Shown here in pieces: positions 41,285 through 53,231 of a DNA stretch of 64,000 bases. Origin of the DNA: Lotus japonicus (taxonomy: Eukaryota; Streptophyta; Magnoliopsida; Fabales; Fabaceae). The notes under the pieces are model-generated. The model saw only the letters and a list, made by a program, of their open reading frames with translations. It was not told where the DNA came from and searched no databases. The stretch lies in NCBI RefSeq assembly GCF_012489685.1, contig NC_080044.1, forward strand, positions 79,718,732 to 79,782,731, given 5' to 3'. The translations under genes were made by a program, and so were the position numbers. How positions within the stretch are numbered: the first letter of the stretch is position 1; each line of letters begins with the position of its first letter.

Positions 41285-41580
41285 GTATTGTTTGCTAGAG
41301 TTGGTAATTTGGGTCATGAATTTGGAAATCAAAATCATAATGGTAGCTAGCAATGCATATCTTTCTTATCCAACTCCACCTGTTCTAATGATAGTAAATT
41401 TAGGTTAATCATATTAGTAACCATAATGGATCATATAAACTTATTGAATAGAATGCATTGGTTATGGTATCAAACTCATGATCTATTACACACTCCTCCT
41501 TTTTTAGTTTTTAATTTTTAATTTTAAATTAATATGTTATGTTAGTTTTTCGACGCACCAAAAAAAACTTCTAAGGTTAT
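41285..41580. other. spacer
   Basis: Contains TCGACGCACCAAAAAAAA at about 41549-41567, which resembles a SINE 3' tail, but no A/B boxes were found upstream. Confidence 0.35.
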
Positions 41581-42243
41581 AACTATATCATGGTAGTTGA
41601 ATCGTGTATCGTATCGTGTATCGAAAGACCTATTTTTCGTCTCGTGTATCGTATCGTATTATGTATCGTACGATACAAACACACACAAAAATAAGTCATA
41701 AATGAAAAATATACGATATATATAATATAATTAATCAAAATATGACAAATGCAAGTCTTCATCTCCTTCAAAATCATCAATAACATGACAAATGCAAAGC
41801 ACTTCCATACTTGCTAAATTGTGCTTTAAACCATACTGCAGTAAAGGTGAACAACGTTGAAGTTGAACCCGTAAGCGTTGAAGTTGAACCCTTGTCAAGA
41901 GATGAAATCGGGGATTTAGGGTAATTTCAATCCCTAAATGCATTGAGTCGACCCACTTTGGCCCAAATTCATAAAAAAAACCCGTAAAAAAACGCTAAAA
42001 AAATTAAAATATCTGAACTGGGTCTCGAGCATGACCCGGTTTGCCCAGTTTCTGTATCGTGTGATACAATTTCGTATCGCGATACAATGATACATGATAC
42101 GATACGGCCGATACGGACGTGATACATGGACAATTCGATACACAGGTACGATACGTATCATTTACCTAAAAAAATGTATCGTATCGCGTATTGTATCGGT
42201 GTATCGGTCGATACTTACTACCATGAACTATATTATTCATTGG
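41581..42243. mobile_element. GTATCG-rich inverted-repeat element
   Basis: About 660 bp bounded by AACTATATCATGGTAG and the imperfect inverse CTACCATGAACTATAT. Both subterminal zones are packed with GTATCGTATCG / CGATACGATAC motifs (41604-41668 and 42053-42215), dozens of overlapping copies in both orientations. The middle has a near-tandem CGTTGAAGTTGAACCC. Such subterminal motif clusters are typical transposase-binding arrays of non-autonomous DNA elements; superfamily not assigned. Confidence 0.55.
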
Positions 42244-43082
42244 TTATGGTATCAAATTCATATGATCTATTACTACTCGCGCTTGTACTTTTTTATATGT
42301 AAATTATAAATATGTAATAATAATTGATATAGGTGAATTAAATTATTTAAAGTAAGAAGTTTAGTAATTAAGTTAATAAATCACATGATAAATATTGAAA
42401 CAAACATCTATGAATAAATCAACATATTAATTATTAATATAACAACATGGAGAAAATTTAAAAATAAAAAAAATATGAAGTTTAAGTCAAATATAAATGT
42501 CTCATGTTTAGTGCTCAAAATGGGCCCATGATAGTGTAATTGTGGGATAGCATAAAGTGTGTGGAAAAAAAACTTGTTGAATGAATAGTGGTTTGAAAAA
42601 CTTGAAAATAAGGGATTGTAACACAATTGAACTAACATTGCAACTCATTTTCACACATTCTGATTTGTGAAGGTTTTTGCTACAAAATTTTGTGGCATTC
42701 AAAAACCGTCACGCAATATGGTGTATCAGTGTATGGAAGTAAACTTCAGAGTTGAGTGGTTTGTGTATCTTTTATCTACTCAAGTTAACTCTTGGATATC
42801 ACGGGTTTGCACCTCGAGTTTAATTGTGATGAATTTACATTATGTAGGTGGTTGGAGGAACGCTTAGATTCGTTCACATGTGTGTAAACAAAGTTGACAT
42901 GTTATTACCTTTAATCCTTGCATCTGATAGGCTAGTACTTTCAAGCACACTTGTAAAGTTAAGTAATAACAGAACAGCATAAACTATCTTAACGAAATCC
43001 ACCAAAACAATCTTATTCTAAGTTCTAACCAACCAATTGCATGCTTTTCTCTACAGTCCTGTCCTGTCCCCATAGACAAGCC
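42244..43082. other. 5' flank of the transaldolase gene
   Basis: AT-rich spacer then promoter; no gene seen. An alternative in-frame ATG for the transaldolase is at 43041. Confidence 0.5.
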
Positions 43083-45437
43083 ATGGCTGTAGTCAACCCC
43101 TCAATCATCTCTTCACTTCACATTGAAACCTCTCATGTTTTTCCAGTTTCACGGTCAACCTCATTCACTCCGACAAGGTGGGTTCCCCCCTTCAGGTTTG
43201 TTTGTTACTTCCTTCCCTTGATCTCACAAAACCAATTTTTTTCTTCTTTTTCAGTTACTAAATATAGTAGCATCCTTTTTTCTTCTAACAGATTGCTTTG
43301 TTTGAGTGGTAAAATGGACAATGTTAACGGTACAAGGATTAAAGAAGGAAGAACTATTCTGCATGATCTCTATGAGAAGCACGGACAGAGCCCTTACTAT
43401 GACCATCTCTGTCGCCCTGTTTCTGATTTGCTGCCATTCATTGAGTCTGGAATCAGAGGTGTCACTACCAATCCAGCGGTACTCTCATTTTTTTTATTCT
43501 TTTAATTCATGGTTTTAAATTACGGCTGCTATGTCGCGGAATTGCAGGTAAATGCAAGGTGATGCAGCTGCAATTGCGGTCGCAATGCCTATGCGGAGAC
43601 TCCAAAATCCATTAGGTTGTGGCCGCAATTGCGGTTGCGAGCTGCAATTTGAAACCCTGCATTTTAGTTTAATCTAGTTCCTCTAATTTGGATTTTCATT
43701 CCGGTACAATTTTTTCTTGTTGCAGATATTTGAAAAAGCTATATCATCATCAAATGCTTACAATGCACAGTTGAGGTAGGTACTTAGATTTGCCTTTTTT
43801 TTCAACCTAATTAGCAGTGGTAGAAGAAGAACCAGAAAGACTTATGCTTGTTAGTTGTTACTGTTATTATTTTTTACTATGTTTTTTGGTCTTTTTTCTG
43901 ACATAACTAAGCCTATGGTTAGGACTTAGGATAGGATTTTTTTATTCGTTAAGGGTATAGAGTTTAGGGTACCAGAAATGTAATTTAATTTGTTATCGAG
44001 AATGTGCAACTGATGATGCTTGGTAACGTTTCTTTAAGTGCATAATATAAACTATTATTAATTTGATCTATGTTCAAGCAGGGAGCTGGTAGAGGCAGGG
44101 AAAGACATAGAAAATGCTTACTGGGAATTGGTTGTGAAGGACATACAGGATACTTGCAAGCTCTTGGAGCCAATTTACAATGAAAAGGATGGGGATGATG
44201 GGCGTGTATCTCTTGCAGTTTCCCCCAAGCTTGCAAATGATACCAAAGGGACAATTGAGGCAGCAAAATGGCTTCATGAAATGGTTGGCTATCCAAATGT
44301 TTATATCAAAATTCCTGCAACTGAAAGATCCATCCCTTCTATAAAGGAAGTCATTTCTCTGGGGATAAGTGTGAATGTCACTGTAAGTTTGTTATGAGCA
44401 TTCTGATGTCATGAAATTTGACCCTTGCAAGGCTGTAGAAACAATATGCTCATTGTTTGTGTATTTGAACAGCTCATATTCTGTCTCCATAGTTATGAAG
44501 CAGTCATTAATGCTTACCTGGATGGCCTTGAAGCTTCTGGCATGGCTGATCTCTCTAAGGTTTCAAGTGCAGCAGCTTTCTACATCAGTAGAGTGGATGT
44601 TACAATTGACAAGAAGCTTGAGCAAATTGGTACTCCTGAGGCTCTTGAACTCAGAGGAATGGTTTGAAGCCCTTCTCTTTTATACTTTGGTTACCTTTTT
44701 TTTGTGTGTGTCGGTTCCTTTTACTTTTGCCTCGAATTGTTATAGTGTATGTTTGGAAATTCTTCTACAATTGATTCTGAAGCCAAAATTAATTATGGGT
44801 AGAAACTTATGTGAGTAACTTCTGAGTATCAGAATTAATTTTGAGGAAAAAGAAGGTGATCTGACTATGTTAATGATGATTCTTTCAGGCTGCGGTTGCT
44901 CAAGCAGTCTTAGCTTACCAGCTTTACCAGAAAATGTTTTCCGGTCCCCGGTGGGAGCACCTGGAGAGGAGAGGTGCCAAGAAGCAGAGGTTGATGTGGG
45001 CCTCAACAAATGTGAAGAATCCAGCTTACCCTGATACTTCTTATGTTGAATCTCTTATTGGACCAGATACGGTAAGCCATATCAGTTACTTTTTTATTAC
45101 CTTGATTGGATTCAGTAAGCATAAGCTAAAAATTGTAGTGATTCTTTATTAGGTTCTTAAATAATATTGTCCTTCTTTTGTGCCTATGCAGATTTCAACC
45201 ATGCCAAGTCAAGCTTTTCAAGCATTCATGGACCATGGTGTTCTTTCAAGAACCATTGATGCAAATGTTTCAGAGGCCCAAGGCATTTACAATGCAATTG
45301 AGAGGTTGGGGATTGATTGGAATGCTGTTGGATCACAGCTGGAACATGAGGTGCTAGATTCATTCACAAAAAGCTTTGACAATGTGCTTCAATGCCTGCA
45401 AAAGAAGGCTAAATCTAGTGAATTCATCAGCCAATAG
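43083..45437 (+). CDS. transaldolase, probably plastidial
   Basis: Seven exons: 43083-43195, 43292-43478, 43726-43775, 44082-44382, 44473-44661, 44889-45071 and 45192-45437, giving 422 aa. The N-terminal 65 or so residues are Ser/Phe/Arg-rich like a transit peptide. The mature enzyme starts near MDNVNGTRIKEGRTILHDL. The transaldolase signature GVTTNPAIFEKAI and the Schiff-base lysine in VYIKIPAT are present, as are SRVDVTIDKKLEQIGTPEAL and SGPRWEHL. The enzyme moves a dihydroxyacetone unit from sedoheptulose-7-phosphate to glyceraldehyde-3-phosphate in the pentose phosphate pathway. The first donor could be 43178 (AAG/GTGGGT) or 43196 (CAG/GTTTGT); both keep frame, and the latter is preferred. 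Intron 2 holds a repeat of CGCAATTGCGGT motifs (43540-43660). Confidence 0.93.
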
Positions 45438-46696
45438 ATTTTGCTTCCAGGATATATCAGTACAACTCCATGCCAAAAGTATTTGGCACTTTTCTTTAAT
45501 AAAACTGGATGCATATGCAGCATGGGATTGATGCTGTCAAAGCTTGGAGTCAAAATAAAATTATAAACAGTGATGAATTATATTACAATTTACTGTATTT
45601 CTTTTATTATAATTATTTTGGGAAGTTTTAAATCACAAGCATAGGAATTAAAAGGCACATGCCTATAAGATTATAACCACTATCTATGCATGCCAGATAA
45701 TCAAAGTCCTAATTTAACAATGTTGACATTATCCAGTTAAATGTAGACAATCAGACTAATTACATTGCATTCCCCCACTCAGCAGGATGCAGAGACATGA
45801 ATAGTTCTAGTTTTGATTCCTTAATCTGTAGAATCCCTCAACAAAAACAGGGGAAATGATCACTTGAAACAAGTTTCTGCTTGTTTGCTACATGTAAAGT
45901 ATGCTGGATGAAGATGAACTTATCCCCTTACACATGAGAGGAAAAGAAAGGAGAATTATTGTTGCTCTACACATTTTTCTATCAGCAAGTTTGGATTTAC
46001 TTCTAGCTCTCCTAAAATTACTTAAGTCTCATAAAAACTATTTCTAGTAGCCTCTTTGAGACTCACTTCTCTCATAATAGTGTAAAGTTACCCGTTTGGT
46101 ATCCTGTTTGCATTGACCATGACATAGAAACACACATCATAGTACATCGACGGAGAAGTAAGATTTTGTCATGTTAAATCAAAAGTGGATTGTCGTTTAG
46201 TTCAATGGAAATTTAAATATACACCACTAGGGATAATGGCATGAACTAATACGCGTTTGGATATTGGTTGAATTAATGTGACATTCATTTCAATTAATAA
46301 GAATACTTCCGTTAACTTTTTGCCTCAAAATAAGAGCTAACGCCCATCAACCCTAACGCTAATGAGTATCAGATGACTTTCCTCCCAATTCATAAGAAGA
46401 GCTTCATTCATTTTTAGTCGTGAAGTGAATGTTTATGTGAGTTTACACTAGTGTCAACCGATATTCGTGGTTTATGTGAAATATTATGTCCAGTTGTCCA
46501 CTATGTCCTCAAAGGATAAAACAAAAGAGAGTGGAAAAGAGCTGGTGGTGTGTGGTGAGGAGTAGAGGAAAGCCACACTTTCCACGTAGGCTTGGGACAC
46601 AATTGGACATTGACCCTTTGTTTCCACAACCATTCTCTTATCTTCTACTTGTCTTTCCTTCTGTTCTGTGTGTTGCAGAGGAAGAGCAAAGAAAAC
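45438..46696. other. intergenic, 3' flank of transaldolase and promoter of rubredoxin gene
   Basis: No gene seen. The segment around 46240-46310 (ACGCGTTTGGATATTGGTTG) looks like a dispersed repeat. The last 200 bp is the leader of the next gene. Confidence 0.45.
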
Positions 46697-48179
46697 ATGG
46701 CCTTACAAATGCAGTCACCCACAACAACAACCACCCTTCACAACACCCTCACTGTAAATACTGGGCTGCGACGACCCTTCAACCCTCTTGCTCTCAAGTC
46801 ACCATTTTTCTCTGGTTCACTCAACCTGTATCTTCATCCTAATCACCAACAACTTCTAACTTCAGTAGCACCCAGGATTTCCATGCGTGTGGCTTCCAAG
46901 CAATCCTATATCTGTCGTGATTGCGGGTTTCTTATCACCTTTAACTTTTTTCCATTTTGATCATACTATATATAGAGATTGATGATGTCAATGGACTTGT
47001 TTTTTTGTAAAGAAATTTTATGCATCTGTTAATGTTTGATTGATGCAATTGCAGATATATTTACAGTGATAGAATTCCCTTTGAGAAGTTGCCTGATAAC
47101 TACTTCTGCCGTGGTACTTGCTTCTGACTACAGGAATTGTCGAATTCTTGTTATTTGTCTATCAGAAATGCAAATTTGCCATGTTCATATAATCATATGG
47201 GTTCTTCATTACATGAGTTTTATAAATTCTTTATTTAGTCCTATTTTTTAACAAAAAGAAAAGAGTTATGATAAATTAGCCATATATCCACAACAAGTGT
47301 GGATATGTGCATTTCAATCTAGTTTTACAAATGTCCAGCGTAGGAATGTAGCATGTTTAAATTCGTGTTCAAATCTTCCAGAATCACTTCTGTTACCACA
47401 AAAGCTAATAGGAGTAGCCGAGTAGCTTTTCCCTAAAATCAATTGTGTGTTTACCTTGAAAATCTACCGTGAATATAAAGATGCGCTAAGGGCATAAGGC
47501 TCACGATTGATAGGGGAACAAGCAATGCTTAGAAGAACTCATTTGATGAGTTTATCTTATAGCATAAATACTAAAGTTTAAGATATATGTGTAAGCTCTT
47601 TTGAGTTTATTTGATTAAACTATGAAGTGTGCATAAATTTACATATCTTTTGAAATAAGGTTCTTACTTTGGTGTATGATGAGTTGAGTTGAGCTCTCAT
47701 AATGATAGTGATAAGAAAGAAAAATGTGGTTTGGAATGGTTAGGCTGAGGCAGCTCTTGTTAGAACTTAAATTTGGAGCAAAAGGATTGAAAGAAGTAGG
47801 TAAAGTACATTATTGTTGTTGCCATAAATAAGTATTCTAGTGTTTTGCAGTTTGTGGTGCTCCAAAACGAAGATTTAAGCCCTATGCACCACCTGTGACC
47901 AAAAATGCAAATGATATAGATGTTAGAAAGGCACGAAAAGCAGAACTTCAGAGAGATCAAGCAATTGGGTGAGTCAGCCATAAATCTACTACTACTACTT
48001 TACCATGTTTCTATGTGTGTGTGTGACACTTGCATGATACTGCTATCTCACTCTGGCAGCTTCATTTTGGCATTAATGTTATGTGATAAATTGTACACAG
48101 GAGGGCACTTCCTATTGCAGTTGCTGTGGGAATTGCAGCGCTTGCTGGCTTGTATTTCTATCTGAACAGCGTATACTAG
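46697..48179 (+). CDS. chloroplast rubredoxin-family protein with C-terminal membrane anchor
   Basis: Four exons: 46697-46926, 47055-47113, 47851-47968 and 48101-48179, giving 161 aa. Residues 1-65 or so are Thr/Ser/Arg-rich with few acidic residues, a transit-peptide profile. The rubredoxin domain has both Cys pairs, YICRDCGYIYSDR and YFCRVCGAPKRRF, with the family run PFEKLPDNY between them; these four cysteines bind one iron. A charged linker (DVRKARKAELQRDQAIG) leads to one transmembrane helix (LPIAVAVGIAALAGLYFYL). Plant rubredoxins of this type sit in thylakoids and help photosystem assembly or electron transfer; the exact role is inferred. It resembles the Arabidopsis protein I remember as At5g51010. 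The second pair reads CRVC rather than the more usual CPVC. Confidence 0.92.
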
Positions 48180-49147
48180 GCTCAATGTTAAGTTGCTGGT
48201 CCCTTTGAAGGCTGAAACATGGAATTTATTTTCTCTGTTATCCTTTTCATTTTGTTCTCTCTATTTAGGAGTCATGATGGCCATACAATAAATGGTACAA
48301 TTAATTTGAGAGAGAAGACTGCTCATGTTTAGCAATGTAATTATAGCTGGAAGAATTTTCCTTTTTGTTGTATAATGGATGTAGTACATTTCTTGTGGCT
48401 TTGTTATAGTGGGGAGAATTATTTTCTTTGTTGCCATTAAGAAGCATTATAAATTTTCAACAATGTTCAAATGAAAGGTAGCAAAAAGTTCCAACAGAAG
48501 TATATGGAGAGTTATGCAGACCAGTGTGTGTCTGATTGGATCATGATTGACTCATGTCAAAAATTCCATGTTGAATATTTTATTTGACATTATCATGTGA
48601 CATAACAAGATTCTAAAATGTTTTTGATTATTTGTTTGAAAACAAACAATCATACATACCTATTGAAACACGAGTGATTTAAATAACCCCTAAAGATAAA
48701 GATGAATGAAGCTCTTCTGATGTATTAAGTACAGTTCATAATGCAATATTGAAACACACACTTACATGTTCCACGGGACATAATTCTTCAGATAGAATCA
48801 CAAATTACCTAAAATTGTTAAAATATAAGGTATAGATTTTCTTAATTGATGGTTTTAATACTGTATTTTATCACCTAAAGTGTACCTTAGAGCTGCAAAT
48901 CCTGACAATCAACATGCATCCCAACAAAATAAGAGAGATACATTATTACGAATATGCTAATGAGTAATTCCAGTCTTACAGTTACAGCTAAAATATGTAG
49001 ACACCGGAGTACACACACCCCTCCGTGATCACTCATTTTTTCTCTATCTCTCATTTTTCATCACATCACATTCATTACTTTTTTATGTTCTCTTTTTTCT
49101 TTATGTGGACAGCCCAATCGGATGTCTATCCAACATTTTCCTCACAA
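48180..49147. other. spacer between convergent genes
   Basis: 3' UTRs of the rubredoxin gene (+) and the next gene (-). No additional gene seen. Confidence 0.5.
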
Positions 49148-50454
49148 TTACTTAGCATATGCATGTTGAGTTGTTATCTCTCTCATAAAAGAACCACCAA
49201 GAGCAGCAGAAGCTTCTGAATCTAACAGGGCCTTGCTACTGCTACTTTTCTCATGTGTCTCAGCCTCATTAAAACAGTACACAGGAGCCTGCCATTGTGC
49301 ATCTTCAAGCACAGCACCAACCTCAAATGTCATCACATGAGCAATCATCCCTGCACCACTCACCAAATTAGACCCAAAATCAAAACAATTAAACCTAATT
49401 ATCAAATAACAGCAAACATTCCAATTTAGAAAAATCCCTTTATCTCATAGCATAAACGCTTATACAAGTGTTTGGAAAAACTACAGCAAGTAGCTTATGG
49501 CCTAGTATTTTAAGCTTATTTTCTTAAGTTGTTCAAATTAGCTTATGATCATGAATGATAATTTTGAAGAGCTTATTAAAGTTTATCTTATACCATAAGC
49601 GTTTACGCAAGTGTTAGGAAGAGCTTTAAATAGCTTACGACCTACTTATATAAGCTTTGTAAGCTTATTTTTATAAAGCTGTTAATAATATCTTATGGAA
49701 GCTGTTTCAACTTACATCAATAATTTTTTCAAAATAGGTTATGAATAAACACCTGTATAATAAGCTTTTATGTCCATAAATGCTTAATTTAGCTGTTTTC
49801 CCAAACACACCTAAAAACTTATATTTATCTATAACTTATTTTCAGCATATTTCAATAAGTTTATCTAATTAGCTTATAAATAAATACAAATACTTACGCG
49901 ATAAAGCATGCGACTTTAATTAACTTGTTTACCCAAACGCACTCGAGTGGTAGCACACAGTAGTTAATTAACTAACCAGAGTAGAAGATCCACTTAACAG
50001 GTCTTCGAGTGAGCACATCCTCATAGTACCAGATGAAATCCACCTTCTCCCAGACATTGCAGAGGAAGTTGTCGGCATAGTGCTGGCCCAGGTAGTTAGC
50101 ACCGTCGAGCCAGTTAGGGCGGAGAATACCCACATCGAAATGGATAACCTTGCAGGTGTGGTTGAAAGGGTCGAGGGTGTAGTAGAAGGAGGTGCCATTG
50201 TTCCATTCAAGGTCGTATTTGAGAACGCCGAGCTGGTGCTGGATGATGTTGAAGTTGCGGCCGTTGGGCCAGTCGTACCACAGGTCGGTTTTCTGGAGAT
50301 TGCCGCTGCTGTTGATGAATAGGACTGAGTGGAACTGGTGCGGCCACGCCGTTGGGGTTGGTGTTGATGAGGCTAGTGCCGGCGGGAGTGGGAGAAGGAG
50401 GTGGAGGAAGAGGAAGAGGAGCAAGCACAGATAAAGGGATTGGGATTCTGCCAT
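49148..50454 (-). CDS. conserved plant secreted protein of unknown function
   Basis: Two exons on the - strand, 50454-49977 and 49350-49148, joined in phase 1, giving 226 aa. A clear signal peptide ([22 protein letters not shown]) is followed by a Trp/Tyr/Asn-rich domain with [68 protein letters not shown] and [15 protein letters not shown]. It ends with [19 protein letters not shown] and a Ser-rich tail. Sequons NSS, NGT and NHT suggest N-glycosylation. I recognise it as a family found across plants without an experimentally known role and do not assign a function. The intron (49351-49976) is filled by a repeat rich in AAGCTTAT and CATAAGCGTTTACGC. A truncated copy of its promoter and start lies at 60605-61015. 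Confidence 0.88.
49430..49950. repeat. AAGCTTAT-rich dispersed repeat inside the intron
   Basis: CATAAACGCTTATACAAGTGTTTGG near 49449 and CATAAGCGTTTACGCAAGTG near 49596 are related direct repeats, and AAGCTTATTTT is repeated. The composition differs from the flanks. Probably an inserted element; ends not defined. Confidence 0.5.
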
Positions 50455-50657
50455 TGAATTGCGAATTTGTGTATGAGGAGGGATTGAGGAGGAGATGAGA
50501 AATGAGAATGAGAGGTGAGGTTTTGTGGAAGGGAATGAATTTACTATTTAGTTTTTTAATTTTAGTGAAATTTAAAAAATAATTTTCCTTTATATGCATT
50601 AATTGAAATGAAAATAAAGCATCAGTAAAATAAAATACATTTTATTATATCTTATTT

Positions 50658-50784
50658 AACAATTCAACTAATCTCGAATGATAATTCAAGTGGTAAAATT
50701 TATCTGGAATGTTATAGATCGGGTGTGAGAGATTTATGTACGGTGCAATTTATCTTTTTCAATGTACCAAAAAACAATTCAACT
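50658..50784 (+). mobile_element. SINE with 12-bp target-site duplication
   Basis: AACAATTCAACT at 50658-50669 and 50773-50784. The 103-bp body has GATAATTCAAGTGG (A-box-like), GATCGGGTGTGAGAG (weak B-box region) and ends CAATGTACCAAAA. The head and tail match the SINE at 60243-60354, so both belong to one family. Confidence 0.7.
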
Positions 50785-50819
50785 TATAATAAAGTTTTAT
50801 TTTATTCTATTCTATTGTA

Positions 50820-51483
50820 CTCCCTCCGTTTCAGAAAGTTTGTAGTTTAAGGTTGTGGCACAAAGAGTAAGAAAACAATTATTGATAGCATAATTTGACT
50901 AGATTGCCCTTATTTAATTTTACTAGTATGATGTGCAACTATTAAATTATACTTAGAGCATCTCCAATGAGAGTATGTAATGTCAAATACATACTCTCAC
51001 CAATATCTATTACCATTGGAGCAAATTTTTAATTCCAACATGGCTAGTTAGAGTATGTGAATGTAGATACTCAATTTAGTCATGAAAAGTGTGTTTGCAT
51101 TTATTATTGCTTAATGTAAAATGTTTAAATAAAACTTGCAATTAATAAAATAATTTTTTATATAAACTTTTAAGAGTTGTTGGGTTGGAGTAAAAATTAA
51201 TTAAAAGGTGTAGATGATGTGGCATTATTAAAAGTTGTAAAAAGTAGAATGTAAATACTTTAGTGAGTATCATGGTTAAAGATGCTCTTAGATAGAGAAT
51301 AATGTAATTAATAGAGAAGAGTTGTGGTTGGTTAATATGAAAGGTGATAAGTGGGAGAAAATGTATTAAATGAGGGTAGATGTGGAAAAAATTAGCAAAA
51401 AATGCATTGATTTTCTAAAACAACAAACATTTTGGGATATTGAAAAATAGTGCAAAACAACAAACTTTGTGGAACGGAGGGAG
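50820..51483. mobile_element. Stowaway-like MITE interrupted by another MITE
   Basis: TA duplications flank. The ends are CTCCCTCCGTTTCAGAAAGT and, inverted, ACTTTGTGGAACGGAGGGAG. Without the 332-bp insert at 50956-51287 (plus one TTA) the host element is about 330 bp. Confidence 0.75.
50956..51287. mobile_element. PIF/Harbinger (Tourist)-like MITE nested in a Stowaway-like MITE
   Basis: TTA duplications at 50953-50955 and 51288-51290. Ends GAGCATCTCCAATGAG and (inverted) CATGGTTAAAGATGCTC. It is 332 bp, AT-rich and non-coding. Confidence 0.75.
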
Positions 51484-52047
51484 TATATTCTTTTGCTTTG
51501 CTGTTGGTATATAAAATGTGTTCGGAGATAAGTTCATCACTGGTGTCACCCTTGATTTTGGATAAAATTAATTTTTACAACATTGATTGTGGTCAAAATG
51601 AATCGAAAGTGAAGTAATATATGTTTTACTACATTTATGAGGCTATCAAAAAATACATTTGTAAGAAATGTGAATTTTTGAGGATAATGTTGTTGAATTC
51701 AATTGTGAAACCTCATAATTCATTAAAGCAAGAGTTTCTATCTCTAACTTCTTAATCCATTCTTCAAATGAATCTCAAACATCTATACAGTTTGGTTATG
51801 TGTTTGCAACACATAATCGATTTTATAATATATAACCTCTCACAACAGATGATATATACTACAAATACAAATGTCGGGCAGCAATAGTTCATAACTCACT
51901 TTGATCTAGTTTTGATCCCTTTCACTGATCTCTCCAATAGCTATTACAAACCTTTAAGTTGGAGTTATCAGCCCTTATTTATAGTAATGAAAATGCTGGA
52001 CAAGATTTCATTCATTGTTACAAATGATAATGTCATTTATTCCCAAA
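51484..52047. other. spacer, 3' flank of SDHAF2 gene
   Basis: No gene seen; the right part is likely the SDHAF2 3' UTR. Confidence 0.5.
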
Positions 52048-52996
52048 CTACTGATTCCCAGTCATGGGACCTTTCTTGGTATCCCAGCGGACTCTTACCC
52101 ATGGTTGGCCAGGAGTTGCTCTTGTTTCAGGGGCAGAGTGACTATCAAGATTTTTCATTACTCTTTCCCGCACTGCAGCAAAGACCTAAGCAACAGAGGA
52201 GTGGCATGAGAATTGCATTCATAAGAGAAAAGAATCCAACGAAGCAACCAAATTTAAAATCATCATTTCGTTTAAGTGATGGAATGAGACTAACTGGGTT
52301 TGAGTTTATTGTCTCTGGAGCTTGCTCCTGCCCTGATATCCACTTCCATAAATCTGGATTTTCCTGCATAACAGAAATAGGATTTTAAAGTGACATGGAC
52401 TCCAGTCAACAGCCCTGGAATTCTCATTTACAAACTTCAGCACACTCACCCTTACCATTCTAGTTTAGAAAATAATGTGAACAGAGTAGGTATGTTCCAG
52501 AGGCACTAACTTAGAATTATTCTGATTAGCATGCATCTTTGAATTAATTCCTTTAACTAGCAAGATGCAAATCACCACTTCATTTTTAACTTATATACCA
52601 CAAGATGCTACATTTTTTATGTACAAGATTCCAAACATAATCTTAAAGAGGTACATCAACAGTTACAAAAGAAGATGAGAAAATTGATACATCATGACAT
52701 ACCACGTCGAGGACCTGAACGCGATTCTGATCCAAGGAGTGGATATTTTCCTCCACCCATTTACCGAGAACCAAGTCGAGTTCGAGGAACCCTCGCTGCT
52801 TGCTTCTATACAATAACCTGTTGAACAAGCGCTTTTTGGATTCTTCGTTGGAGAAATCGATGTCAAGCGGAGGATCATTCCCACTCTGCGTCTGCGACTG
52901 CGAACTGAAACAGGAAATCGAAGAGGCCGCGTTGATATTCGCAACTCTCCTAGCGGCGTTGATCGCAGCAACTCACCTCACAAACAGAGAAGCCAT
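52048..52996 (-). CDS. SDHAF2: succinate dehydrogenase assembly factor 2, mitochondrial
   Basis: Coding exons on the - strand: 52996-52703, 52363-52295 and 52185-52048. The family core is clear: EESKKRLFNRLLYRSKQRGF, LELDLVLGKWVEENIHSLD, ENPDLWKWISGQEQAPE, VFAAVRERVMKNLDSHSAPE, then GQPWVR and the terminal MTGNQ. SDHAF2 promotes covalent FAD attachment to the succinate dehydrogenase flavoprotein in the matrix. In the first exon the frame from ATG 52996 meets a TGA at codon 8. A 72-nt segment (52976-52905) with consensus borders AG/GTGAGT and TTTCAG would remove it in frame, giving 142 aa with a very short presequence. If it is not an intron, the gene has a nonsense change. An Arabidopsis homologue (At5g51040, from memory) lies close to the rubredoxin homologue At5g51010, as here. 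Confidence 0.88.
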
Positions 52997-53231
52997 TGTT
53001 AACTCACTCTTCCTCTCTCTAAGCAAGTTCCCTCTACCGTATATAGAATTGCAGTGTTGCCGCCGAATCGAGTCCTACCGTGGCTTTCTTTCCTCCACAG
53101 CCCCCAACCTCTCTCATTTCACTTTTTTTTTTTTTCTTCATATTAAGGTATTCTTTTCTGGCTTAAATATGTTTCGTCCCTAAAAAAATGAGGGTTCTTT
53201 GGCTTAAGATCCTTAAATTTTTTGGAAAATC
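52997..53231. other. SDHAF2 promoter and left flank of the Mutator-like element
   Basis: A bit of pyrimidine-rich leader, then TGGCTTAAATATGTTTCGTC followed by CCCTAAAAAAATGAGGG, a phrase common in legume repeats, which runs up to the MULE inverted repeat. Confidence 0.5.

Noticed and set aside
43197..43291. read-through of the first transaldolase intron as coding
   Set aside because: The segment is open but Phe/Ser/Tyr-rich and T-rich, with good donor and acceptor sites. Splicing gives a better transit peptide.
50080..50434. 80-codon + strand frames
   Set aside because: Antisense to exon 1 of the secreted-protein gene, whose - strand frame has a signal peptide and conserved motifs.
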